Shown piece by piece: positions 1 to 5,837 of a stretch of DNA of 7,331 nucleotides. The DNA is taken from contig DFFY01000056.1 of the NCBI GenBank assembly GCA_002371115.1, positions 62,357 through 69,687 on the forward strand, given 5' to 3'. The translations under genes and the position numbers were made by a program. The number at the start of each line of letters is the position of its first letter. Within the stretch, counting starts at the first letter, position 1. This DNA comes from Bacteroidales bacterium UBA3764. Lineage in GTDB: Bacteria; Bacteroidota; Bacteroidia; Bacteroidales; UBA932. The notes below the pieces were generated by a model that was not told the DNA's origin, made no database searches, and saw only the letters and a list, made by a program, of their open reading frames with translations.

Positions 1-785
1 TCTCCATGGGCGGCACCTTCATCCGACTGGTCTCGCAGGGGCACAACGTCCATGTGGCCTATGAAACCTCCGGCAACGTGGCCGTGCATGACGACGTGGT
101 GCTCCAGCACATGGACTGCGCCTTCCAACTGGGTTTTGCCGATAAGTTTGACGCCGTGCAAAAACTGGTGGACAGCAAGGTCCCCGGCGAACCGGAGCCC
201 CGCGAGCTGCTGGAAATGAAGGGCGCCATCCGTCGCAGCGAAGCCCGCGGCGCCGTGCGTTCCTTCGGCCTCAACGACAACACCAACGCCCATTTCCTGA
301 ACCTCCCGTTCTACGAGAGCGGCGGCATCAAGAAGAATCCCCGTACCCAGGCCGATGTGGACATCATCAAACAACTGGTCAAGGACCTGAAGCCGCACAT
401 GATTTTCATGGCCGGGGACCTGGCGGACCCGCACGGCACGCACCGCGTGTGCACGGAGGCGGCCATGGAAGCCCTGGACCAGCTGCGCGAGGAAGGCAAT
501 CCCTGGATGGAAGACCTCCACGTTTGGCTGTACCGCGGCGCCTGGATGGAATGGGAGCTGGGCCGCGTGGACATGGCCGTTCCGCTGTCTCCGGACGAGG
601 TAGTGAAAAAGCGTCACGCCATTTTCCGCCATCTTTCCCAGAAGGATATTGTCCCCTTCCCCGGAGAGGACCCGCGTGAATTCTGGCAGCGGGCAGAGGA
701 ACGTACCTCCAATACCGCCCGCCTGTACGACCAGCTGGGAATGGCTGAATATCAAGCCATTGAAGTTTTTTTGAAATTATATTAA
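1..785 (+). CDS. PIG-L family deacetylase domain, 3' part of a larger gene (probably NagB/PIG-L fusion)
   Basis: The frame is open at the window's left edge: codon 3-5 (Ser) precedes the first Met, so this ATG is internal. Residues Ser-Met-Gly-Gly-Thr fit the segment just after the HPDD zinc motif of PIG-L/LmbE deacetylases, which would lie upstream of the window. The second conserved motif, Asp-Pro-His-Gly-Thr-His-Arg, is at 426-446 and would supply a metal-binding His. The family removes N-acetyl groups from sugar substrates. In many Bacteroidetes this domain is the C-terminal half of a roughly 660-residue protein annotated as glucosamine-6-phosphate deaminase, with a NagB-like N-terminal half; that this gene is such a fusion is inferred. 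nagB starts 2 bp after the stop, so the two are almost certainly co-transcribed. The substrate is unknown. The family call is solid; the fusion is likely but unseen. Confidence 0.85.
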   Translation, partial: SMGGTFIRLVSQGHNVHVAYETSGNVAVHDDVVLQHMDCAFQLGFADKFDAVQKLVDSKVPGEPEPRELLEMKGAIRRSEARGAVRSFGLNDNTNAHFLNLPFYESGGIKKNPRTQADVDIIKQLVKDLKPHMIFMAGDLADPHGTHRVCTEAAMEALDQLREEGNPWMEDLHVWLYRGAWMEWELGRVDMAVPLSPDEVVKKRHAIFRHLSQKDIVPFPGEDPREFWQRAEERTSNTARLYDQLGMAEYQAIEVFLKLY

Positions 786-787
786 AT

Positions 788-1582
788 ATGAAAGTTGTCA
801 TTCGTCAGAACTCCGCCGAGGGTTCTCTGTGGGCAGCCCACTACATCGCTGCCAAAATCAAGGAAAAAGCAGCCCGCACCAGCGAGCCTTTCGTGATTGG
901 TCTTTGCACCGGCTCCACCCCCATCGAAACCTATGCGGAACTCATCCGCATGGTGAAAGCCGGGGAAGTCTCCTTCAAGAATGTCATCTCCTTCAACATG
1001 GACGAGTATGTGGGCCTTCCCGTGGAACATCCGGAGAGCTACCACAGCTTCATGCACCGCTACCTGTTCGACCATATCGACGAAAAACCCGAGAACATCC
1101 ATATTCTCAACGGCAACGCCAAGGATATTGAGGCCGAATGCGCCGCATATGAAGAGGCCATTGTGAAGGCCGGCGGCTTTGACCTGTTCCTGGGCGGCGT
1201 GGGCGAAGACGGCCACATCGCCTTCAACGAGCCCTTCTCTTCCCTGAGCAGCCGCACCCGCGTGGTCACCCTCACCCAGGACACCCGCGAGGTGAATGCC
1301 CGTTTCTTCGGGGGCGATCCCGAGGCCGTGCCGGCACAGGCCCTCACCGTGGGCGTAGCCACCGTGCTCAGCGCCAAGGAGGTGGTCATCCTGGCCTTCG
1401 GCTCCAAGAAAGCCCGTGCCCTGCAGGCTGCCATCGAGGGGCCCATGTCCCACTACTGCACCCTGAGCGGGCTGCAGAACCACCCCGCCGGCACCATCGT
1501 GTGCGACGAGAACTCCATCAGCGAGGTCAAGGTAAGCAGCTACCGCTACTTCAAGGCCGTAGAGGCCGCGGAGAATCGGTAA
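788..1582 (+). CDS. nagB: Glucosamine-6-phosphate deaminase NagB
   Basis: This enzyme converts glucosamine 6-phosphate to fructose 6-phosphate and ammonia in the cytoplasm, feeding amino sugars into glycolysis. The 264-residue product has the usual NagB length and is recognisable throughout. It has the phosphate-binding loop GLCTGSTP (residues 38-45), NMDEYVGLP (70-78) with the enolisation base Asp72, HPESYHSFMHR (81-91), and GGVGEDGHIAFNEP (136-149) carrying Asp141, His143 and Glu148. These catalytic positions carry the same numbers as in E. coli NagB. The C-terminal segment contains TVGVATVLSAKEVVIL and GLQNHP. It starts 2 bp after the PIG-L gene with no evident Shine-Dalgarno sequence. The stop is followed after 4 bp by repeat copy C1, whose hairpin may end the transcript. 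No anomalies were seen. Confidence 0.97.
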   Translation: MKVVIRQNSAEGSLWAAHYIAAKIKEKAARTSEPFVIGLCTGSTPIETYAELIRMVKAGEVSFKNVISFNMDEYVGLPVEHPESYHSFMHRYLFDHIDEKPENIHILNGNAKDIEAECAAYEEAIVKAGGFDLFLGGVGEDGHIAFNEPFSSLSSRTRVVTLTQDTREVNARFFGGDPEAVPAQALTVGVATVLSAKEVVILAFGSKKARALQAAIEGPMSHYCTLSGLQNHPAGTIVCDENSISEVKVSSYRYFKAVEAAENR

Positions 1583-1586
1583 ATTG

Positions 1587-1693
1587 CCTGGTCGCTAATC
1601 CGCTGATAATCAGTAAGATGCTTATAATCCTCGGCTCTTTTTGCGCCGAGGATTTTTCGTAAATAACTGACTATGAGCCACTTGTCGACCAGT
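1587..1693 (+). repeat. 107-bp quasi-palindromic repeat, copy C1
   Basis: One of three copies of the same length in this window (others 5136-5242 inverted, 6892-6998 direct). The ends carry CTGGTCG (1588-1594) and its complement CGACCAG (1686-1692). The centre is a perfect 10-bp stem AATCCTCGGC / GCCGAGGATT around a 9-nt loop (1636-1644). Pairing the two 49-nt arms by hand gives about 34 of 49 complementary positions, so the whole element can form one long hairpin. It begins 4 bp after the nagB stop. No target-site duplication is evident. It could be a MITE-like element, a REP-like repeat or a dispersed terminator; the mechanism is unknown. Confidence 0.85.
1626..1657 (+). terminator. Terminator-like hairpin at the centre of repeat C1, after nagB
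   Basis: A perfect 10-bp stem (1626-1635 with 1645-1654) closes a 9-nt loop, and the 3' arm runs into a TTTTT tract (1653-1657). This is the form of an intrinsic terminator for the plus strand, and it lies 44 bp past the nagB stop. Of the three repeat copies this one has the best T-tract. Function is inferred from structure. Confidence 0.55.
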
Positions 1694-1753
1694 GGGTGTG
1701 CGTCAGCCTCTGCCACCATGCACATAGTAGCGCACAGTATTCCTCTTTTTTCG

Positions 1754-1761
1754 TATCTTTG
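1754..1761 (+). promoter_or_regulatory. Bacteroidetes-type -7 promoter box for the B12 operon
   Basis: TATCTTTG matches the Bacteroidetes -7 consensus TAnnTTTG and touches the first base of the riboswitch P1 stem, as expected for transcription starting at the aptamer. No convincing -33 TTTG is visible at the usual spacing. The same TCGTATCTTTG string occurs ahead of the stress operon at 5331-5341. Confidence 0.6.
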
Positions 1762-1956
1762 CAGGCAGATACAGGTGCCTTCATAAAAGGCTCAAAAGGG
1801 AAGCCGGTGAGAGACCGGAACTGTGCCCGCAGCTGTGTTATCCGGAACGGCTCCGCATCCGTTGCCATTGGGGACAACCCCGAGAAGGCCGGGGCCGGGA
1901 GAAGTCAGAAGACCTGCCTGCATCCAGTTGAGTATCCGGGCTCGGGGACAAGCCGG
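1761..1956 (+). ncRNA. Cobalamin (B12) riboswitch controlling btuG-btuB
   Basis: The conserved elements of the adenosylcobalamin aptamer appear in order. GCAGGCAG (1761-1768) pairs perfectly with CTGCCTGC (1914-1921) to form the closing P1 stem. Between them are GGTGCC, GGGAA followed by a CCGGT/ACCGG hairpin (1804-1818), the core CTGTGCCCGCAGCTGTG (1821-1837), GCCATTGG (1863-1870), a GGCC-rich hairpin near 1878-1898, and the B12 box GAAGTCAGAAGACCTGCC (1901-1918). Past the aptamer, CCGGGCT (1936-1942) can pair with AGCCGG (1951-1956), with one bulged G, to form a regulatory hairpin 25 nt before the btuG start. No T-tract follows it, so control at translation is more likely than termination. 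High corrinoid should lower expression of btuG and btuB. Confidence 0.95.
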
Positions 1957-1981
1957 TGCGTTAACGTAAATACCTTATTCT

Positions 1982-3175
1982 ATGAAAAAAATCTGGATTT
2001 TTTTCACCCTGGGTGTGCTTACGCTTGTAGCATGCCAGAAAACCTTTGTGCAGGAAACCCCGTCCAAGGACGCGGACCTCAAAGGAACAAGCGTTGCCGT
2101 TGAAGAAATTGGCGGTAACAAGAAGATTTTCGTGCTCAACGAAGGCCAACTGGGCGCCAACAACGCCACACTGGACTTCCTGCGCATCAGTGACGGTCAA
2201 TATGTTACCGGCGCCTTCAAGAAAATGAATCCCGGTGCCAAGGCCGGCCTGGGCGACGTGGGCAACGACATCGCCCTTCACAACAACGAGGTGTGGATGG
2301 TCATCAACAATTCCGGCCTGGTGGAAGTGGTTTCTGCGGCCGACGAAACGGAGATGGCCGTCATCGAAGTGCCCACGCCCCGCGCCATTGCCTTTGACGA
2401 TAAATACGCCTATGTAACCTCCTGGGCAGGCGCTTTCGCCGATTATACTACCATCACCGATTCCGCCAATCCCAAGGGCTGCGTTTACCGCATCGACCTG
2501 AGCACCAAAAAGCTTGCCGGCTCCGTGGAAGTGGGCTATCAGCCGGAAGGCATTGCCTATTACGACGGCAAGCTGTACGTGGCCAATTCCGGCGGCATTG
2601 CCAGCCAGCTGCCACCCGCTTATGCGTACGACAATACGGTGAGCATCATCGACGCTAAAAGCTTTAGCGTAACCAAGACCGTGGAGGTGGAGATAAACCT
2701 TAAAAACGTGTATGCGGACAGCCAGGGGCACATTTTTGTGACCACCCTGGGCAATTATGCCGCTGTCCATTCCGGCCTGTACATGTTCCCGGCGTCCGCG
2801 CCCGAGCAGGTGACCCACATCGAATGGCATGCTATCAAGCACACCCATGTGAGCTGCTCCTATGTGCTGGGAGACGAGGTGTTTTGCATCGGCACGGAGA
2901 ATGAATTTGACTTTGGCGCTGCACATACCTATATGTTATGGTCCTACAACGCCGTGAAAAATAAGTTTACCCTTTATCCCGTGACGCTGAGCGGCGTGCC
3001 GTATGGCATGTGCGTAGTGGAGGATACGATGGGCTTCCGCTCGTTGCTGCTGGGCGACGCCGGAGACTATTTCAATCCCGGCACCGTGAGTTGCTACAGG
3101 CTGTTCGACAGGCATGATAAAGTCTGGAGCGTGACAGCGGGCGTATGCCCGGGCCATTTCGCCGTCTGGAAGTGA
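1982..3175 (+). CDS. btuG: BtuG-like surface lipoprotein, cobalamin-binding beta-propeller
   Basis: The 397-residue product starts with a lipoprotein signal: MKK, a hydrophobic core, and the lipobox LVAC with acylated Cys18. The rest looks like a YncE/DUF5074-type beta-propeller, with repeated strand patterns such as YAYVTSW, KLYVANSGG, NTVSIIDAKSF and HIFVTTLGN and scattered Gly-Asn-Asp turns. In Bacteroides, BtuG proteins are outer-surface lipoproteins that bind B12 with extreme affinity and sit on the BtuB transporter. The context supports that role here: a cobalamin riboswitch lies directly upstream, and a BtuB-type transporter overlaps the 3' end. The ATG at 1982 is the start because it alone gives the signal sequence; no Shine-Dalgarno is visible. 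Propeller and lipoprotein calls are firm. The cobalamin role rests largely on context, since binding residues were not checked. Confidence 0.87.
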   Translation: MKKIWIFFTLGVLTLVACQKTFVQETPSKDADLKGTSVAVEEIGGNKKIFVLNEGQLGANNATLDFLRISDGQYVTGAFKKMNPGAKAGLGDVGNDIALHNNEVWMVINNSGLVEVVSAADETEMAVIEVPTPRAIAFDDKYAYVTSWAGAFADYTTITDSANPKGCVYRIDLSTKKLAGSVEVGYQPEGIAYYDGKLYVANSGGIASQLPPAYAYDNTVSIIDAKSFSVTKTVEVEINLKNVYADSQGHIFVTTLGNYAAVHSGLYMFPASAPEQVTHIEWHAIKHTHVSCSYVLGDEVFCIGTENEFDFGAAHTYMLWSYNAVKNKFTLYPVTLSGVPYGMCVVEDTMGFRSLLLGDAGDYFNPGTVSCYRLFDRHDKVWSVTAGVCPGHFAVWK

Positions 3176-5124
3176 TTCTTGCGGCCGTCATAGCCCTGTT
3201 CCTGCAGGCGCCGGACACCCTGGCCCCCGCTGCCGTGTACGCCGTGAAGGCGCTGCCGGTGGTACGGGCCACGGAGGCCGTGAAGGTGGATACGCTGGTG
3301 TCGGCGCCCGCACAGGTGGCCGACATCCTTCGTACTTTCACGGGCGTGCAGGTGAAGGACTATGGCGGCGCCGGCGGCCTCAAGACCGTGAACGTGCGCA
3401 GCCTGGGCAGCGAGCATGTGGGCATCTTCCTGGACGGCATCCAGGTGGACAACGCCCAGAACATGCAGGTGGATTTGGGCCGATTCTCCACCGACGGGCT
3501 GGGCAGCGTCTCCCTCTATAATGCGCAGAAAACCAGCCGTTTGCAAACCGCCAAGGAGTACGCCAGCGGGGCTGCCGTGCACTTGGAATCGGCGGTGCCG
3601 GAGATTTCCGGCGGGCGAGCGCGCCTGAGGGGCGGCAGCCTGGGCACCGTGAACCCTTCCGTACTGTGGGACCAGCGGCTTTCCAGGCGGCTCATGCTGC
3701 GCACGTCGGCCGATTTCCTCTACAGCGCAGGCCGGTACCCCTACCCTTATTTTGACACCACCCTGGTGCGGGAGAACGGCGACATCCGGAGTCTCCGGCT
3801 GGAGGCCCAGCTCTTTGGCCGGGTGCGGGGCGGCTCCTGGCAAGTCCGGGTCTATGGCTACGGCTCCGAGCGGGGCTTCCCGGGCCCGGTCATCCGGCGC
3901 CTTTCCTTCCCCTTCAGCGCGGAACGCCAGGCCGACCAGGACCTCTTTGTGCAGGGCGGCTGGACGCAGGAATGGACGGGACGATACACTGCGGCGGTGC
4001 GCTTCAAGTACGCCAACAACTACACCCATTACAACACCCATCCGGAGAAAAACCCCATGGCGCTGCCCTACAACCTGCATTACCGGCAGCAGTCGGGGTA
4101 TTTCTCCTTGGCGCAGTCGCTGGTGCTGGCGGGGCCCTGGTCTGTGGATTTGAGTACCGATATACAGCACAACGCCCTGGACTCCGACGTGGGGCAGTTT
4201 GTGACGCCGCGCCGGACCACGTTTACGGGGGCGCTGGCTTCGCGCGTGGTGTGGCAAAAGTTCCGGGCGGCGGCGCATATCGTATATCAGGGGGCCTGGG
4301 ACACCTTTGACACGCCGCAAGCCGGCGGCTGGAGCCGGTCCAACACCTACAGGGGCAGCTGGATGCCCTCCCTGAGCCTCTTCTGGGCGCCGCTCCCGTG
4401 GTTAGAGGCCGATGCCTTCGTGAAGCGCAGCTATCGGCTCCCTTCTTTTAACGACCTCTATTACAGCCTCATGGGGAATGCCAACCTGGTACCGGAGGCG
4501 GCCTTGCAGGCGGGGGCCGATGTCCGCCTGGCCTTCCGTCCAGGCACCTGGCAGCTGGATCTGCGCATCTCTCCTTATTACAACCGGGTGAGCAACAAGA
4601 TTGTGGCCATCCCCACCCTGTCGCAGTTCCGCTGGACCATGCTCAACGTGGGCCTGGTGGATATTACCGGTGCCGATGTAAAAGCCTCCGCCTCCTGGCA
4701 CAGCGGCCCGTGGCGGGCTTCCTGGACGCTCCGCTATACCTTCCAGCAGGCGCTGGACCAAACTACGCCCGGCAGCCAGACCTGGGGGAACCAGATTCCC
4801 TACATCCCGCGCCACAGCGGGAGCGTCACAGTGGGGTTTGGCTGGAAAGACCTGGCGTTTACCTGGGACAGTTCGTTCACCGGGGCGCGCTGGTCCCGCA
4901 CCGCCAACACGCCGGATTACTACCTGGCCCCATGGAGCCTGAGCAGCGCGGCGGTGCAATATACGCTTCCTTTCTCCGAGCGGGGCGCCCGTCGGGCTGC
5001 CGCCGGCCGGGCCCTCCTGCTGGGCGTTACCATCGACAATGTGTTCAACACCCCCTACCAAATTGTCCAGGGCTACCCCATGCCCGGACTCAACGCGCAG
5101 CTTTCCGCCACCTTCCGCTGGTAG
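3145..5124 (+). CDS. btuB: BtuB-type TonB-dependent outer-membrane cobalamin transporter
   Basis: This 659-residue protein should import corrinoids across the outer membrane using TonB energy. The N-terminus (residues 1-22) has an FRR basic stretch and hydrophobic VILAAVIALFL, a plausible signal peptide. DTL at 24-26 or 49-51 could be the TonB box. The plug domain follows, with VQVKDYGGAGGLKTVNVRS, then FLDGIQVDNAQ and VDLGRFSTDGL, a pattern typical of Bacteroidetes BtuB plugs. The remainder alternates aromatic beta-strands of a 22-strand barrel and ends in FRW, a terminal aromatic as expected for BAM-dependent assembly. There is no N-terminal carboxypeptidase-like domain. The frame overlaps btuG by 31 bp. 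A GTG at 3172, in a GTGA overlap with the btuG stop, is an alternative start, but it would remove the basic n-region of the signal peptide. Confidence 0.92.
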   Translation: MPGPFRRLEVILAAVIALFLQAPDTLAPAAVYAVKALPVVRATEAVKVDTLVSAPAQVADILRTFTGVQVKDYGGAGGLKTVNVRSLGSEHVGIFLDGIQVDNAQNMQVDLGRFSTDGLGSVSLYNAQKTSRLQTAKEYASGAAVHLESAVPEISGGRARLRGGSLGTVNPSVLWDQRLSRRLMLRTSADFLYSAGRYPYPYFDTTLVRENGDIRSLRLEAQLFGRVRGGSWQVRVYGYGSERGFPGPVIRRLSFPFSAERQADQDLFVQGGWTQEWTGRYTAAVRFKYANNYTHYNTHPEKNPMALPYNLHYRQQSGYFSLAQSLVLAGPWSVDLSTDIQHNALDSDVGQFVTPRRTTFTGALASRVVWQKFRAAAHIVYQGAWDTFDTPQAGGWSRSNTYRGSWMPSLSLFWAPLPWLEADAFVKRSYRLPSFNDLYYSLMGNANLVPEAALQAGADVRLAFRPGTWQLDLRISPYYNRVSNKIVAIPTLSQFRWTMLNVGLVDITGADVKASASWHSGPWRASWTLRYTFQQALDQTTPGSQTWGNQIPYIPRHSGSVTVGFGWKDLAFTWDSSFTGARWSRTANTPDYYLAPWSLSSAAVQYTLPFSERGARRAAAGRALLLGVTIDNVFNTPYQIVQGYPMPGLNAQLSATFRW

Positions 5125-5135
5125 GAGCGTTGTTC

Positions 5136-5242
5136 GATGGTCGACAAGTAGCTTATAGTCAGCCATTTGCAGAAAATCCTCGGCTCCATTTGCGCCGAGG
5201 ATTATAAGCATCTTGCTGATTATCAAACGGTCAGCAACCAGC
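5136..5242 (-). repeat. 107-bp quasi-palindromic repeat, copy C2 (inverted)
   Basis: Read on the minus strand this aligns without gaps to C3 (43 of 49 positions in the first arm, counted by hand) and to C1. It begins 11 bp after the btuB stop. The terminal repeats are weaker than in C3: GCTGGTTG at one end, CGACCATC at the other. The central stem (5175-5184 with 5194-5203) is a perfect 10 bp. The 9-nt loop reads TCCATTTGC on the plus strand, so it matches the plus-strand loop of C1 and C3 (TCTTTTTGC) although the arms are inverted. A marR 3' remnant adjoins it. Confidence 0.85.
5175..5203. terminator. Hairpin at the centre of repeat C2, possible terminator after btuB
   Basis: This 10-bp perfect stem with a 9-nt loop lies 50 bp after the btuB stop. 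On the plus strand it is followed by ATTATAAGC, which has no T-tract. On the minus strand the arm runs into ATTTTCTG, a modest T-tract. It may therefore work better against minus-strand transcripts. The stem is certain; terminator activity is inferred. Confidence 0.35.
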
Positions 5243-5275
5243 GGCGGACAGGGTATGGATGAGGTCATCCAGCAT
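5231..5275 (-). pseudogene. Remnant of a marR/ohrR 3' end, last 14 codons
   Basis: On the minus strand this reads MLDDLIHTLSAAGC and a TGA stop. The C-terminus of the ohrR product encoded at 6457-6903 is MLDDLIHTLSSAGR. In the 33 bp before the repeat, 29 positions agree; three of the four differences are synonymous and one changes Ser to Ala. As in ohrR, the last codons and the stop fall inside the adjacent 107-bp repeat. Similarity ends at the ATG: bases 5276-5300 do not continue the gene. It is best read as a truncated, inverted copy of the ohrR end. A functional 14-codon gene is unlikely. Confidence 0.75.
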
Positions 5276-5304
5276 CTTTGTATTTTTTTTGTAAATTTTT
5301 TGAA

Positions 5305-5320
5305 ATATCGCTTGCGATAT
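5305..5320. promoter_or_regulatory. Palindromic operator-like site 1 (probable OhrR/MarR operator)
   Basis: ATATCGCTTGCGATAT is a perfect palindrome with 7-bp arms around TT. It lies where the -33 element of the stress-operon promoter should be. A second site with the same ATCG/CGAT half-sites is centred 36 bp downstream. Two such sites around a promoter suggest repression by a dimeric winged-helix regulator; the OhrR protein encoded in this operon is the obvious candidate, by inference. Confidence 0.6.
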
Positions 5321-5333
5321 AAAATAATCGTCG

Positions 5334-5341
5334 TATCTTTG
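5334..5341 (+). promoter_or_regulatory. Bacteroidetes-type -7 box for the stress operon
   Basis: TATCTTTG fits the TAnnTTTG consensus and lies 40 bp before the start codon of the first gene. A TTTG at 5299-5302 is too far away to be a normal -33 element, whereas TTGC at 5312-5315, inside operator-like site 1, is at about the right distance. The box lies between the two palindromes and touches the second. Confidence 0.6.
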
Positions 5342-5359
5342 TATCGCGAACGATATAAA
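5338..5359. promoter_or_regulatory. Palindromic operator-like site 2 (probable OhrR/MarR operator)
   Basis: TTTGTATCG and CGATATAAA are complementary at 8 of 9 positions around a CGAA centre. The inner half-sites TATCG/CGATA match those of site 1. This site overlaps the end of the -7 box and the expected transcription start, so a bound protein would block RNA polymerase. OhrR as the ligand is inferred from operon context. Confidence 0.55.
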
Positions 5360-5381
5360 TAAACACGAAATACAGCGCACT

Positions 5382-5837
5382 ATGAACGCACAAAATTCCA
5401 TTCAAGTCCTGCAGGCCTATGCTACCGGCCTCAGCGCACAGGCCCGTCAGCACAAAGTACAGAGCCAGGTTTTCGCCTCCATGGGACTGAACAAACTGGC
5501 CGAGAAGTATGCCGACCACTCCAAAGAAGAAGCCGAGTGGGTGGACAAAATGGTGGCCCGCATCATCGACCTGGGCGGTGAAGCCAAGGTGGAAGCCACG
5601 CCCGCACAGACCATCTACAAGGATGTGGTCGAATTCCTGAAGGCGGACCTCGCCGTTTCCGTGAAGGAAGTGCCCGTGCTGGGTCAGGTTACTCTCTCGC
5701 TGGCCGAGGATATGACCACCTATGACCTCATGAAGGGCTATTATCAGGACGAGGAAGAAGACATGTACTGGATGCAGGAGCAGCTGGACCTCATCGAGCT
5801 CATCGGCCTGCAGAACTGGCTGGTCAAGCAGCTGTAA
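5382..5837 (+). CDS. Bacterioferritin-like (ferritin-fold) protein with a degenerate ferroxidase site
   Basis: The 151-residue protein is almost entirely helical and aligns along its length with bacterioferritin. Landmarks are GLNKL near residue 35, EEAEWVDKMVARIIDLGG (49-66), ADLAV near 88-92, and the C-terminal DEEEDMYWMQEQLDLIELIG (123-142) then LQNWLVKQL, close to the Bfr ending DLI-GLQNYL. Bacterioferritins oxidise and store iron. Aligning by memory to E. coli Bfr, only two of six diiron ligands remain (Glu50, Glu124). Glu18, His54, Glu94 and His130 become Leu17, Trp53, Ser93 and Asp127, and heme-ligand Met52 becomes Ala51. It has no Cys, unlike the Bacteroides DPS-like thioferritins. 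It leads the peroxide-stress operon and overlaps the next gene by 1 bp. It may be structural, DNA-binding or a subunit of a mixed shell; its activity is uncertain. Confidence 0.8.
   Translation: MNAQNSIQVLQAYATGLSAQARQHKVQSQVFASMGLNKLAEKYADHSKEEAEWVDKMVARIIDLGGEAKVEATPAQTIYKDVVEFLKADLAVSVKEVPVLGQVTLSLAEDMTTYDLMKGYYQDEEEDMYWMQEQLDLIELIGLQNWLVKQL

Noticed and set aside
1587..1693. Target-site duplications flanking the repeats
   Set aside because: Flanks of C1, C2 and C3 were compared, and no direct repeat of useful length was found on either side of any copy.
1693..1753. Extra regulatory structure between C1 and the B12 promoter
   Set aside because: Only short imperfect inverted matches around TGCGCAC-like words were seen, no better than chance.
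1696..2103. Plus-strand open frame of 135 codons before btuG
   Set aside because: It covers the cobalamin riboswitch and overlaps btuG in another frame. The RNA structure explains the conservation, and the peptide resembles nothing.
1961..2926. Long minus-strand open frame (about 320 codons) opposite btuG
   Set aside because: It lies opposite a well-supported lipoprotein gene, its translation is rich in His and Gly with no recognisable family, and it runs through the riboswitch 3' end. It is a GC-driven shadow, like those at 782-1483, 3094-4320 and 4402-5268.
5231..5275. A functional 14-codon small protein on the minus strand
   Set aside because: It is simply the in-frame 3' end of ohrR copied in reverse, with no ribosome-binding signal or independent support.
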